A stretch of 64,000 nt of DNA, from positions 1 to 64,000 of the forward strand of contig NZ_LMAK01000045.1 of assembly GCF_001439665.1 (NCBI RefSeq). The letters are read 5' to 3'. The notes beneath the pieces were generated by a model. It was given only the letters and a program-made list of their open reading frames with translations. It did no database searches and was not told where the DNA came from. Positions 7,073-15,849 of this stretch are shown here, piece by piece (position 1 is the first letter of the stretch; each line of letters starts with the position of its first letter). A program made the translations under genes and the position numbers. The DNA is from Formosa algae (GTDB taxonomy: Bacteria; Bacteroidota; Bacteroidia; Flavobacteriales; Flavobacteriaceae).

Positions 7073-7720
7073 ATGAAAAACATATTTTTATTTATCATAA
7101 CCATTGGACTTTTAATGACTAGTTGCAAAAATCATGACATATCTAAAAGTGAGAATAATAAAGAATTAGAGCGCCAGATTCTAAAAGAATTGCGCCTTGA
7201 ATTGAAACAGAATCTTGATGATATAAATTCAAATATTGAGGCCTTAATAATTTCAAAAAATGCAAACGAAATTATAATTAGTAATATGGAGAATAAAATA
7301 TCATGATTCTTTAGATTATCATTTCGCTAATTTATATCCATACCTTGTGTTTTCCCCAAACGAAACTACATTCAATTACCTTAAAAAGTCAGGAATGTTT
7401 GTAATTTCTAATGATTCTATAAGAACTTCGATTTCAAATTTATATGGTGTTCAATATGGAATTTATAAATCTTTTGAAAGCATTTATTTTACAGAGCACT
7501 ATACCAATTATATAAAACCAATGTTCATGGAGGAGTTTGATACATTTAAATTCTATAGTTCTTTTAAGCCAAGAAACTACCAGGAATTTATTAAAAGTAA
7601 AGCTTACAAAAGAGTATGAGGTATACAATTGATGCCATTCAAACGTTTATTTTTATGCAATCTGGTCTAAAGGAAGATGTAGAAAAGTTAATGTCAGAAA
7701 TTAACAAAGAATTAGACTAA
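7073..7720 (+). pseudogene. DUF6090-like lipoprotein gene with two compensating frameshifts
   Basis: The gene begins with a lipoprotein signal (MKNIFLFIITIGLLMTSC, Cys18) and a helical segment (KELERQILKELRLELKQNLD). The frame ends at 7306, but dropping one A from the AAAA at about 7296-7299 lets it continue as NKYHDSLDYHFANLYPY through to 7610. There the frame ends again (KAYKRV, stop 7617-7619), and adding one A to the run at 7608-7611 restores the first frame, which runs to the stop at 7718-7720 (RYTIDAIQTFIFMQSGLKED). The joined product would be about 215 residues and resembles DUF6090 proteins. Both shifts lie in A-runs and cancel each other, so sequencing error and real decay are both possible. 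Confidence 0.65.
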
Positions 7721-7803
7721 ATATTGCAGTGGGAATCATTATATATCAACGCTGAAGTAGCTTTGATAAATGCTTGTTTTACTAACTTGTCACCTATAAC
7801 AGA

Positions 7804-9267
7804 CTATTCAATACGCTTTGCCAACTCTTGAATATAGTTATATAACACTTTTAGGTCTTCGCCATTACAATTACTATTGATGTGTTTTTTAATGTATTCT
7901 GAACCTCTCAATCTAAATAATATAGCATCTACTCCAGCACGTTGATCGCCACTAAAAAATCCTTTAAAGATATTATATAATACCGTTCCTTTATTATAAT
8001 GTGCAATGCTTTGATAACGTTTTAAATAAGCGGTCTCGATATATAGCACTTGTGGTGGACCTAAAGAAGTCTCACTAATTTTGTAACCTAAATCATTATA
8101 TCTAGTTTCAAATGCATGAATTTTTATAGTCGTTGGATTTTTAAGTTGACTCCGACACACCGTTCCGTAGGCGTCCATAAAATCTTCATAAAACAGTTTA
8201 AAAAAGTCGGTATACTGTTCAAACAACGGGAAATCTCCTGTTTCAAGTTGAGTGATCACATCTTCGTAATCATTAATTCGGGGACCTAAAGATCTTATAT
8301 ATCCAAATTGAGAGGTGTCTAATTCCCAATTATCCGATTTAGATGCTGTAATCACACCTGCTTTACCTTCTTTCACAAACATATCTTCAGGTAAATAATT
8401 CAAAGTAAACTCAAATTCTTCTACATTTGAACATTCCAAAATGTACTGTTCAATAGCTTTCTTTGCTACTTCTTCATAATAAAAAAGGCCTTTTACTTTT
8501 TTGTAACCATAACGCTCTGTATTATTGGTAAAAACAGGTGCAATATCTAATTTTTGTGAAGTATGGCAAGTACCTTCATAATTTACTGCAAATTTTGATA
8601 TCGGAAAATATCCAGTATGAAGTTTAACAGTATAAGACGCTAAAGCATCGCCGAACCCCTTTTCTAATCTCCAACCATTAGCCTTAGTCATATGTCCCTG
8701 AATAGTAATAACCTCATGCTCCATTTCACCTTGCTTAGCAGATAAACCAATAGGTCCTGAAGTAAACCGAACCGCCTCTAAATTATCACACTGATCTTTT
8801 AAGCCTTTTACCAGTGCATTTAACATACCCTGAATCGGAAAATCTTTTATATTTCGAGTTTGTATATAATTTTGTAGTAACGGATGTGTATACATTAATG
8901 CATTAGATTTTACAAGCAATTGTTGCCCACAAGCCCCTCTATACTCAATAAAAATATCCTCAGCAGTTGGATATTGCCCTGTTCTGTTTCCAACTATTGC
9001 TATAAACTCTTTGGTCTGTCGTCGTGACGTATTCGGTAAAAACTGCGCACTAAAACCATCAGATTCATATATTTTATAATCTCTAGAGCTCGGGAGTTCC
9101 CAGACTTTCATACTGGCTTTTGCAGCTTCTCTTGCTTTTTGAAGTCTAGCTTCTTCTTTTTTATATTTTTTTGGTTCTTTCCAAGGGTTGTATTTGTTTG
9201 TTTCTTGGGCAAAACCTAAATGAACAACACTTAAAAAAAAGCATAGAGATAGTATTTTTGAATACAT
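7804..9267 (-). CDS. Exported protein of unknown function
   Basis: About 487 residues when started at the ATG ending at 9267, chosen because it begins directly with a signal peptide (MYSKILSLCFFLSVVHLGFA, cleavage before QETNKY); an upstream in-frame ATG at 9300 would add 11 residues before the signal. The mature N-terminus is very basic and acidic (KEPKKYKKEEARLQKAREAA), followed by a globular region without recognised motifs. Two to four cysteines are scattered (CGQQ, DQCDN, ECSNVE, SNCNGED), which may form disulfides. No neighbour in the same orientation suggests a role. Function unknown. Confidence 0.72.
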   Translation of the reverse strand: MYSKILSLCFFLSVVHLGFAQETNKYNPWKEPKKYKKEEARLQKAREAAKASMKVWELPSSRDYKIYESDGFSAQFLPNTSRRQTKEFIAIVGNRTGQYPTAEDIFIEYRGACGQQLLVKSNALMYTHPLLQNYIQTRNIKDFPIQGMLNALVKGLKDQCDNLEAVRFTSGPIGLSAKQGEMEHEVITIQGHMTKANGWRLEKGFGDALASYTVKLHTGYFPISKFAVNYEGTCHTSQKLDIAPVFTNNTERYGYKKVKGLFYYEEVAKKAIEQYILECSNVEEFEFTLNYLPEDMFVKEGKAGVITASKSDNWELDTSQFGYIRSLGPRINDYEDVITQLETGDFPLFEQYTDFFKLFYEDFMDAYGTVCRSQLKNPTTIKIHAFETRYNDLGYKISETSLGPPQVLYIETAYLKRYQSIAHYNKGTVLYNIFKGFFSGDQRAGVDAILFRLRGSEYIKKHINSNCNGEDLKVLYNYIQELAKRIE

Positions 9268-9648
9268 AAACCGACATCTTAAGTTATACATAATAAGCAA
9301 GTTACATATTTTTTATCATTCTATTAATTACTAACTCACGAGTTATCACTACTGTATAGATTATATTATAATTTAGACAAGCTGTTTTACTTTTATATGA
9401 AACTTAAAATTGTGTTCCTTTTTGGTGGTCGTGTTAACAAGGCTACTTTGCAATATAAAGGTTTGTAAGAAACAAAAACGAAAGACATTTAAATAGAAAA
9501 TCTCCCCTATTTACGGTTTTACCGCAATCCCATTACAACAAATTGTTTTACATTTATAAAAAAAAGTTTACTTATCACAGTTCCAGATAAATTTTAGTAT
9601 ACGCGATGTACAGCGTGTAATTAATAAGAAAGAAAAAATAACAAGATC
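9268..9648. other. Intergenic region without recognised feature
   Basis: A 381 bp AT-rich stretch between the divergent genes at 9267 (-) and 9649 (+). It must hold both promoters. No convincing TTG/TAnnTTTG pair, RNA motif or open frame was recognised. TTACGGTTTTACCGCAA near 9515 contains a short inverted element (CGGTTTTACCG) of unknown meaning. Confidence 0.4.
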
Positions 9649-9870
9649 ATGAGCAAGCCCACCAAGAAACCACATCTCCTTTTATGGTTTTCAATACCAC
9701 TAATTATGGTAATAGGTTTAAGAAGCCCAAATAAAAGTTTAAGCATTAATATTTACGATACCTATGTTGTGTTTTCTGCAACCGATTTAACTATAGCTAT
9801 TTCGGTGCTTTTAGGGCTAATCGGACTTGGATATTGGATTATTCAGAAAACTAGCAGAAAGCTCACCTAA
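9649..9870 (+). CDS. Small two-helix membrane protein
   Basis: A 73-residue protein with two predicted transmembrane helices (about residues 9-24, LLLWFSIPLIMVIGLR, and 47-65, DLTIAISVLLGLIGLGYWII) joined by a short polar loop containing NIYDTYVVFS. The start ATG at 9649 is preceded by AT-rich sequence. It is followed 50 bp later by a good terminator, so it is probably a single-gene unit. The NIYDTYYV-like loop is seen in small uncharacterised Bacteroidota membrane proteins. Function unknown. Confidence 0.65.
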   Translation: MSKPTKKPHLLLWFSIPLIMVIGLRSPNKSLSINIYDTYVVFSATDLTIAISVLLGLIGLGYWIIQKTSRKLT

Positions 9871-9920
9871 CTGTAGTTATGTTTATTTAGTCGATACATT
9901 TATAAAATAGTACTCCATAA

Positions 9921-9950
9921 AAAAAGAGCTACCTTCTGGTAGCTCTTTTC
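9921..9950 (+). terminator. Rho-independent terminator
   Basis: AAGAGCTACC, loop TTCT, GGTAGCTCTT followed by T/C-rich sequence: a 10-bp perfect stem downstream of the small membrane protein gene. A-rich sequence on the left side allows it to work in both directions. Confidence 0.88.
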
Positions 9951-10086
9951 AATAAACATATGTTTCTAGTTTATTTATACTAAGTAAACTATGTGTTAAT
10001 GTGTAACTGATTTTGAGATGATTTTTCTAGTCTGCGAAATGATAAAAATAAGCCACAGCATGATACTTTTCATCTCCTTAAGCGTC

Positions 10087-10371
10087 CTAAATTTTAAATT
10101 TAGGCCTCATAAATTTAGGTTTAATCATGTAATGTTGCTTGCTCTTTTCTTTGTATAAGGTTAACGTAGCCATTACACTCCAAATTAAATTGGCAACAAA
10201 AGACGGTAATGCATTGTAATAATAACAGTTTATGGCGATTATTACAGCTCCCAAAAGGTTTAAGTACTTAGAGTAATTAATATACTTATTGTTTTCTATA
10301 AGGGTTAGTCCATATGCTAGAACTAAAAAGGCCGATCCAGCCCACCCTAATACATCAATTAACAATTTCAT
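10087..10371 (-). CDS. CBU_0592-type small membrane protein
   Basis: A 94-residue membrane protein with three predicted helices (about residues 4-23, 35-50, 55-72) and a basic C-terminal tail (KSKQHYMIKPKFMRPKFKI). The opening IDVLGWAGSAFLVLAYGL and the NLLGAVIIAINCYYYNALPS segment match the small CBU_0592 family of uncharacterised membrane proteins. It lies alone between two terminator-bounded units. Function unknown. Confidence 0.75.
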   Translation of the reverse strand: MKLLIDVLGWAGSAFLVLAYGLTLIENNKYINYSKYLNLLGAVIIAINCYYYNALPSFVANLIWSVMATLTLYKEKSKQHYMIKPKFMRPKFKI

Positions 10372-10492
10372 TTCACTAAATTTGATTCTATTTTTGTTGT
10401 TAAATTAAAGTGCAAATGTCTTCTAAGAGGACTGATTTTAAATGATACAAAAGCTTCTAAAAATGGTAATTTTGCGCCATTTTTAAAACGGA

Positions 10493-11362
10493 CTATTTAA
10501 ACCGATTTCTAAACTCTAAAGGTGTTACTTTTTGATGTTTTTTAAAGTACTTTACAAAGTTTGTAGGCTCTTCAAATCCAAGAGTATACGCAATTTCCTT
10601 TACACTATCTGTAGTATGTGCCAACAAACGTTTTGCTTCTAATATAATTCTAGAATCTATCATTTGTTTAGGCGAAATGGCCATAATTTTTAAAGTAGCC
10701 GCATTTAAGCGTTTTTCTGTAATACGTAATTGTAAACAATATTTACTCACCGATTTTAAAACGTGAAATTGTCTGTCTAATAAATCCCGAAATTTAATTA
10801 CATATTCTAAATCAGGCCCTTTATTAATGGCTGTTGTTTTTATGTTCAGTCTGGTACGCTCGGCCACCAATAATAAATTCTGAAGGTAATTTCTAAGAAT
10901 ATCCGACTGAAAACCATCGGCATTCGTTTTTAATTCTGTTTTTATAAGCTGAAAAAAACTCTGAAAGGTTTTAGTTAAACCACCAGAGACTTCAATATTA
11001 GAAATAGCATGCAAATCGTTAAATAACATACAACTTCTTAAAAACCTTGTATCTACTTCTGTTTTGCAAAAAAAGTTATCGCTAAACATTAAAACTTCGC
11101 CTTCTATAGCTTCTGTACTATCGTAACACTGCACACTATTTTTATCGACAAATAAAATAGAATTGGGTTTAATCTCTATAGGATTAAAGTCGACCATATG
11201 TTTCGGACTCCCTTTTTTAAACCATATAATCTGATAGAATTCTGTACGATGTGGCACTGTTAATTCATTAAAAGATTTGGCATAAAGTTCCTTAAGGTTT
11301 ACCACCTCAAACTCATGAAGTACTCCCGTTTTAAACCAATATTTTTTAATAGGTGAAGTCAC
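10493..11362 (-). CDS. AraC family transcriptional regulator
   Basis: A 289-residue regulator. The N-terminal ~150 residues form a cupin-like sensor (LPHRTEFYQIIWFKKGSPKHMVDF region), which in this family binds a small effector. The C-terminal ~100 residues contain the two AraC helix-turn-helix units, with the conserved second one visible as VKEIAYTLGFEEPTNFVKYF and the ending TPLEFRNRFK. No adjacent target gene in the same orientation; the divergent Pmp3 gene is 210 bp away and is a possible but unproven target. A TATGTTTG -7 box lies 26 bp upstream of the start. Confidence 0.9.
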   Translation of the reverse strand: MTSPIKKYWFKTGVLHEFEVVNLKELYAKSFNELTVPHRTEFYQIIWFKKGSPKHMVDFNPIEIKPNSILFVDKNSVQCYDSTEAIEGEVLMFSDNFFCKTEVDTRFLRSCMLFNDLHAISNIEVSGGLTKTFQSFFQLIKTELKTNADGFQSDILRNYLQNLLLVAERTRLNIKTTAINKGPDLEYVIKFRDLLDRQFHVLKSVSKYCLQLRITEKRLNAATLKIMAISPKQMIDSRIILEAKRLLAHTTDSVKEIAYTLGFEEPTNFVKYFKKHQKVTPLEFRNRFK

Positions 11363-11387
11363 TATAAAGCGTGTTAATTTGAAACCG

Positions 11388-11395
11388 CAAACATA
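11388..11395 (-). promoter_or_regulatory. Bacteroidota -7 box upstream of the AraC gene
   Basis: On the minus strand the sequence reads TATGTTTG, a full match to the TAnnTTTG consensus of the Bacteroidota primary sigma factor, 26-33 bp before the ATG at 11362. A TTG -33 element at the ideal distance is not evident. Confidence 0.5.
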
Positions 11396-11572
11396 GGCTA
11401 TTTTTCAATTGTTTGTCCTACAATTTTATCTAGATCTTATATTTAATTAGCTGCATATGTTTTAGTAGACAAAGTGTATAGTGTCATTGTAAACGCATTA
11501 ATTTTAAAATGATTTCAGTCAACACTTAGCATGTATAAACTGTAATTTTGAGTATAACTAAAAATAAAACAC

Positions 11573-11728
11573 ATGTCATTACTTACCATTATATTAAGCA
11601 TCCTGTTACCTCCTGTTGCCGTATTTTTAAAACACGGTATTGGAACCGCGTTATTAATAAGCATATTACTTACGCTTTTAGGATGGTTACCAGGAGTAAT
11701 TCATGCCTTTTATGTAAACAGTAAATAA
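11573..11728 (+). CDS. Pmp3/YqaE-type stress membrane protein
   Basis: A 51-residue hydrophobic protein beginning MSLLTIILSILLPPVAVFLK and continuing HGIGTALLISILLTLLGWLP to GVIHAFYV. This is the two-helix Pmp3/YqaE (PF01679) plasma-membrane proteolipid, whose family hallmarks are LPP with VFLK and LGWLPG-IHAFYV. Family members are stress-induced and affect membrane potential or ion leak. It stops 7 bp before the next gene, so the two are probably co-transcribed. Confidence 0.9.
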   Translation: MSLLTIILSILLPPVAVFLKHGIGTALLISILLTLLGWLPGVIHAFYVNSK

Positions 11729-11735
11729 ATATATT

Positions 11736-12032
11736 ATGAAAAATACAGATAAGACAACATCATACAATCCGGACATTACAAAAGAAGATAAAAAAATATT
11801 AGGTGATGCATCTGGAAATTTAAGACAAGACAATGGAGACGATGAATTGCTTAAAAAAAGAGAAAATGAACCAGACTTTGCTGCTGAAAATTTAGATATT
11901 CCTGGAGCAAGTCCTGCTAGACCATTAACCAATGGAAAACCTCCGAAAGATGAGGAAAACAAACATTACAGCATTGGTAGTTCAGATAATGAAAACCTAG
12001 AATTAGATATAGATAATACTAAGGACGATTAA
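11736..12032 (+). CDS. Small acidic hydrophilic protein, probably co-expressed with Pmp3
   Basis: A 98-residue protein with no membrane segment and a strong bias to Asp, Glu, Asn and Lys (DDELLKKRENEPDFAAENLD; GSSDNENLELDIDNTKDD), so probably disordered. The PGASPARPLTNGKPPKDEEN stretch is Pro-rich. It follows the Pmp3 gene by 7 bp and ends before a terminator. The pairing with a membrane-stress protein suggests a general-stress role, but this is only context. No family recognised. Confidence 0.7.
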   Translation: MKNTDKTTSYNPDITKEDKKILGDASGNLRQDNGDDELLKKRENEPDFAAENLDIPGASPARPLTNGKPPKDEENKHYSIGSSDNENLELDIDNTKDD

Positions 12033-12063
12033 TAGCATTTTGCAAACCCGATGTATTATATTG

Positions 12064-12100
12064 GAGCCCTTATACAGTTTATGTGTAAGGGCTCTTTTAT
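12064..12100 (+). terminator. Rho-independent terminator between convergent genes
   Basis: GAGCCCTTATAC, loop, ATGTGTAAGGGCTC (12064-12094), followed by TTTTATTTAT. It closes the Pmp3 unit and lies 8 bp from the stop of the convergent phospholipase gene, so it may serve both strands. Confidence 0.85.
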
Positions 12101-12107
12101 TTATATT

Positions 12108-12941
12108 CTAATCTACCCATTTGGGCTTTAAGAAATCTAATTCGTTTGTTTTAATTACAAAACCTAAACGCACCATACTACTAAATTTTTCGTAAGCAAT
12201 TAAACTTTCGGCATAGCCCGCATACCATTCTAGCATGATATATTGGTTTTTGGTTTTAAACGGATTGTAATATAGTCGCGATCTTACCGATCCTTTCCAA
12301 TCCCAATTTAAACCTTTACGCAAGGCTACCTCTAAGCTTAGTTTGTTCGGCATAAATTCATGAGTTATACGCATTTCTCCTAAGCCCACATATTCTAACA
12401 AATCGGAATTATCATCCTGATATCCAAAAGGTGCCCAAACTTCCAAACTTGCTGTGGTTTTATGACTTAAGGTTGTCGCATATTTTAAACTTAAGCGGTT
12501 CCAACTTCTAGAAGCGGTACTATCTCGACCGTTAGATTCATGGTTTAACATTAAAGACGCAATACCTTTGGCATGATCTGTATCATCATAAATCACTTTA
12601 CTTAATCCGATGGTGGGATTGAAGTTTATTTCCTGAAACGGGCTAGAAAATTCGTAAATATTCCAAAACGCCTTTTGGGTATAGGTTAAATACATATAAG
12701 AATCCCATATAATAGGTTCTCTAGAAATAAGCTGTTTAAAACTGATTTGATATTTAATATCGGCCGTAGTAGATTCTATAGACGTGTTGGTTGGGACACC
12801 CGTAATTAAATAATTATCTTGATGGATGGTGAATGACGGATCTTCTTTAATATGTTGTTTAACCTCTTCACGTGTATACGTTTGTGCAAAACCTTGTGCA
12901 CACATTAAGAATACGCCAAGAGCAAATAGTTGTTTTTTCAT
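12108..12941 (-). CDS. pldA: Outer-membrane phospholipase A (OMPLA)
   Basis: A 277-residue exported beta-barrel lipase that hydrolyses the acyl esters of phospholipids in the outer leaflet of the outer membrane. The signal peptide is residues 1-19 (MKKQLFALGVFLMCAQGFA). The OMPLA active-site motif is intact: H134, S136 and N148 in HESNGRDSTASRSWNR have exactly the spacing of the E. coli His142-Ser144-Asn156 triad. KYQISFKQ and YLTYTQKAFW are the conserved strands before it, and alternating aromatic strands follow to the C-terminus. Length matches the family. It is monocistronic, convergent with the Pmp3 unit. Confidence 0.92.
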   Translation of the reverse strand: MKKQLFALGVFLMCAQGFAQTYTREEVKQHIKEDPSFTIHQDNYLITGVPTNTSIESTTADIKYQISFKQLISREPIIWDSYMYLTYTQKAFWNIYEFSSPFQEINFNPTIGLSKVIYDDTDHAKGIASLMLNHESNGRDSTASRSWNRLSLKYATTLSHKTTASLEVWAPFGYQDDNSDLLEYVGLGEMRITHEFMPNKLSLEVALRKGLNWDWKGSVRSRLYYNPFKTKNQYIMLEWYAGYAESLIAYEKFSSMVRLGFVIKTNELDFLKPKWVD

Positions 12942-13120
12942 AATTGAAATAGTGGTGTTTAAATTTAGAGAATGCTTTTATATAAAAGTCTCTAAACAAA
13001 GAACACACTGCATTAATATTAGTATTCATTAAGGAATTGCAAAGTTGCAAAATATTATAGCCGCACTGAAGTTTGTTTGGTTAAATTTTTAATACAATCC
13101 AAAACCTTATAAACACAAAA

Positions 13121-13149
13121 ACAGCATCTAAAAACAATTTAGATGCTGT
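13121..13149 (-). terminator. Hairpin terminator of the alcohol dehydrogenase operon
   Basis: A perfect 12-bp stem, ACAGCATCTAAA with TTTAGATGCTGT, loop AACAA, lies 26 bp past the stop of the minus-strand gene at 13175. On the minus strand it is followed by T-rich sequence (complement of the AAACACAAAA run). Confidence 0.82.
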
Positions 13150-13174
13150 GTAATCAGATAGCGTTAAACGTCTA

Positions 13175-14227
13175 TTATTTAAGTGATTTCATATCGATAA
13201 CAAAGCGATACTTTACATCATTTGTTGTGACACGCTCGTAAGCATCATTAATATGTTGCATATCAATAAGCTCAATATCACTTGTAATGTTATGTTCTCC
13301 ACAGAAATCTAACATCTCTTGTGTTTCTTTTATACCTCCTATTAACGAACCTGCAATACGTTTACGTCCGCCAATAACACTTCCGCCATGGAAGGGTTTT
13401 AAAGGTTCTACTGCACCAACTAATACCATAGTGGCATCTATTTTAAGTAAACCCAAATACGGATCCATTTCGTGACCTACAGGAATGGTATTTAATATAA
13501 AATCGAAACTCCCCAGGTGTTGTTGCATCGCTTCTGCATCTTTAGACACTAAAACGTCGTGCGCACCTAAGCGTTTGGCATCTTGTCCTTTTTCTGGAGA
13601 TGTTGTAATCATCACAACATGCGCGCCTAATGCGGCTGCAAATTTCACTCCCATATGTCCGAGTCCGCCTAAACCAATCACACCCACTTTATCACCTTTT
13701 TTCACCTTCCAATGACTTAAAGGCGACCATGTTGTAATCCCTGCACACAATAAAGGTGCGGTAGCTGCTTCGTCTAAATTTTCAGGAATACGCAGTACAA
13801 ATTTTTCGTCTACCACGACAGCTGTGGAATAGCCACCATAGGTTTGTAAACCTTCTAAATGCTTATCTGGACTATTATAAGTAAATGTGGCTCCGTTTAC
13901 ACAAAATTGCTCTAAATCCTGCGCACAAGATGAACACGTCTGACAAGAGTCTACCATACATCCAACTCCAACTAAATCGCCTACTTTATAACGGCTTACG
14001 CCCTCACCTACTTCAGTTACGCGACCAATAATTTCGTGTCCTGGAACTACCGGATATGTGGAACCTTTCCAATCGTTTCTTACCGTGTGTATATCGCTAT
14101 GACATACGCCACAATATGTAATATCTATTTTAACATCGTCTGTACCTACAGCTCTGCGCTGAATGTCTAACGGTTTTAATTCTTCTGTTGATGCTGTTGC
14201 ACCATATGCTTTAACTGTTGTTGTCAT
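13175..14227 (-). CDS. Zinc-dependent NAD(P) alcohol dehydrogenase (YahK/cinnamyl type)
   Basis: A 350-residue medium-chain dehydrogenase. Catalytic zinc ligands are Cys39 (YCGVCHSD) and His64 (GHEIIGRV), with a third Cys in LLCAGITTWSPL. The structural-zinc cysteines are 95, 98, 101 and 109 (CQTCSSCAQDLEQFC). The dinucleotide-binding motif is GVIGLGGLGHMGVKFAAALG. The build is that of NADP-dependent aldehyde reductases such as YahK. It is the last gene of a closely spaced minus-strand group: the OsmC stop is 2 bp upstream and the ene-reductase lies before that. The group suggests reductive detoxification of aldehydes and enones. Confidence 0.93.
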   Translation of the reverse strand: MTTTVKAYGATASTEELKPLDIQRRAVGTDDVKIDITYCGVCHSDIHTVRNDWKGSTYPVVPGHEIIGRVTEVGEGVSRYKVGDLVGVGCMVDSCQTCSSCAQDLEQFCVNGATFTYNSPDKHLEGLQTYGGYSTAVVVDEKFVLRIPENLDEAATAPLLCAGITTWSPLSHWKVKKGDKVGVIGLGGLGHMGVKFAAALGAHVVMITTSPEKGQDAKRLGAHDVLVSKDAEAMQQHLGSFDFILNTIPVGHEMDPYLGLLKIDATMVLVGAVEPLKPFHGGSVIGGRKRIAGSLIGGIKETQEMLDFCGEHNITSDIELIDMQHINDAYERVTTNDVKYRFVIDMKSLK

Positions 14228-14229
14228 TA

Positions 14230-14655
14230 TTATGCGCGTTTAAGTGATACTTTTAATTCAATGTCTGCTTGTAATACTTTAGAAACCGGACACACGTTTT
14301 TTGCTTCGTGTGCAATTTGTTGAAATTGCTCTGCATCGATTTCAGGAACATCGCCTACTAAATTTAAAATGATTTTAGTAATGGCGCCATCTTCAAAATT
14401 AACGCTTGCATCTACATCAAGAGATGTTGCAGTATAATCTGCTTCGTTTAATAAAAAACTAAGTTGCATGGCAAAACATCCAGCGTGAGCTGCTCCGATT
14501 AACTCTTCAGGATTGGTTCCTTTTTCTCCATCTTCAAAACGAGTATTAAAAGAATATGCTGTGTGGTCTAGAACTTTACTCGCTGTGGTGATCTGACCGT
14601 GTCCATCTTTTCCACTTCCTTTCCATTGTGCCTGTGCTTGTCTTGTAAATTTCAT
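14230..14655 (-). CDS. OsmC family peroxiredoxin
   Basis: A 141-residue cytoplasmic thiol peroxidase that reduces organic hydroperoxides. Both redox cysteines are present: Cys60 (GAAHAGCFAMQLS) and Cys122 (KNVCPVSKVL). NPEELIGAAHAGCF is the OsmC-subfamily form rather than Ohr. Length is standard. It sits between the ene-reductase (27 bp) and the alcohol dehydrogenase (2 bp), so it is co-transcribed in a stress-defence operon. Confidence 0.93.
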   Translation of the reverse strand: MKFTRQAQAQWKGSGKDGHGQITTASKVLDHTAYSFNTRFEDGEKGTNPEELIGAAHAGCFAMQLSFLLNEADYTATSLDVDASVNFEDGAITKIILNLVGDVPEIDAEQFQQIAHEAKNVCPVSKVLQADIELKVSLKRA

Positions 14656-14682
14656 AGTACTTGTATTTTTAACTGTTAATAA

Positions 14683-15777
14683 TTATTTAGAAGCCTTTGG
14701 GTAATCAGTATACCCTTTTTCTCCAGGGGTGTAGAATGTATCTTTATCCCAATCTGCTAATTCCAAATCTTGTTCAAAACGCTCTACTAAATCGGGATTA
14801 GAAATAAATAGCTTACCATAAGCTACTAAATCTGCATCTCCAGCTTCTAATACTTTATTTCCGTCTTTTTTATCAAACCCATTGTTAATCATCAGTGTGC
14901 CATTGTATAACGGACGGAAATGTTTAGCAATATCTGTTACCGCAAATGGCACATCAGATACATCTGTAAATGGTTCTGATAAATGCACATAGGCTAAATT
15001 ATAATCGTTTAATTTTTTAATGATATACTCAAAAGTTGGAATAGTTTCTTCATCGACCGTAATTCCAAACATACCATGTAAAGACGGATTAAAACGAGCA
15101 CCTATACGTTCTTGAGGCATTACTTCTTTAATAGCATCTAAAACTTCAAAGAAAAAACGGGTTCTGTTTTCAATACTTCCACCGTATTCATCTGTTCTAG
15201 TATTAGAACACGCATTAAAAAATTGTTGAAATAAGTAACCGTTAGACGAGTGAATTTCTACACCATCAAATCCTGCTTTCACAGCATTAGCTGCAGCATG
15301 TTGAAAATCTTTCACGGTTTGCTTAATCTCTGCAACCGTCATCGCTTTTGGTGTAACTGTATCTTTAAAACCTTCTGGTGTAAAAGATTGTGCATTTGGA
15401 TTAATTGCAGAAGCCGAAACTGGCAATTCTCCATTATGGAAATCCGGATGAGAAATACGCCCCACATGCCACAATTGCATAAATATGGTGCCGCCCTGAT
15501 CATGTACACGCTTTGTAACATGTTTCCAACCTTCTATTTGAGCTTCAGAATGTATTCCAGGTGTATTTACATATCCTACTGCTTGTTTGGAAACTTGAGA
15601 ACCTTCTGTTATGATTAAACCGGCAGAAGCGCGTTGTTCATAATACACACCTTGTAAGGCGTCTGTTGGAACTTTTTCATCATTATCGGCACGACTCCGC
15701 GTCATAGGTGCCATAACGATTCTATTTTTTATTGAAATATTTTTATGATAGGGTGTTAAAAGCTGTTGTTTTGACAT
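14683..15777 (-). CDS. Old-yellow-enzyme family ene-reductase (alkene reductase)
   Basis: A 364-residue FMN-dependent TIM-barrel reductase of activated alkenes (N-ethylmaleimide-reductase class). Visible marks: NRIVMAPMTRSRADN near the N-terminus, QLWHVGRISHPDF, the active-site pair in VEIHSSNGYLFQQFF (His and Asn), and ENRTRFFFEVLDA. The end YTDYPKAS is typical of the NemA group. It is the first gene of the ene-reductase/OsmC/alcohol dehydrogenase operon and is followed upstream, 72 bp away, by a Crp/Fnr regulator gene in the same orientation that is a candidate for its control. Confidence 0.94.
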   Translation of the reverse strand: MSKQQLLTPYHKNISIKNRIVMAPMTRSRADNDEKVPTDALQGVYYEQRASAGLIITEGSQVSKQAVGYVNTPGIHSEAQIEGWKHVTKRVHDQGGTIFMQLWHVGRISHPDFHNGELPVSASAINPNAQSFTPEGFKDTVTPKAMTVAEIKQTVKDFQHAAANAVKAGFDGVEIHSSNGYLFQQFFNACSNTRTDEYGGSIENRTRFFFEVLDAIKEVMPQERIGARFNPSLHGMFGITVDEETIPTFEYIIKKLNDYNLAYVHLSEPFTDVSDVPFAVTDIAKHFRPLYNGTLMINNGFDKKDGNKVLEAGDADLVAYGKLFISNPDLVERFEQDLELADWDKDTFYTPGEKGYTDYPKASK

Positions 15778-15849
15778 AGCTATACTGTTTTAATGGTTAT
15801 TGTAACAAATTTACAACACCGTATAACCAATCTTATTGACCTATATCAA

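Noticed and set aside
7347-7619. Separate 90-residue gene
   Set aside because: It begins with GTG in the middle of a DUF6090-like sequence and is explained by a one-base indel in the gene at 7073.
13033-13053. Zur-like box before the phospholipase gene
   Set aside because: TTGCAAAGTTGCAAAA is a direct repeat of TTGCAA rather than the TGCAAC-N3-GTTGCA palindrome.
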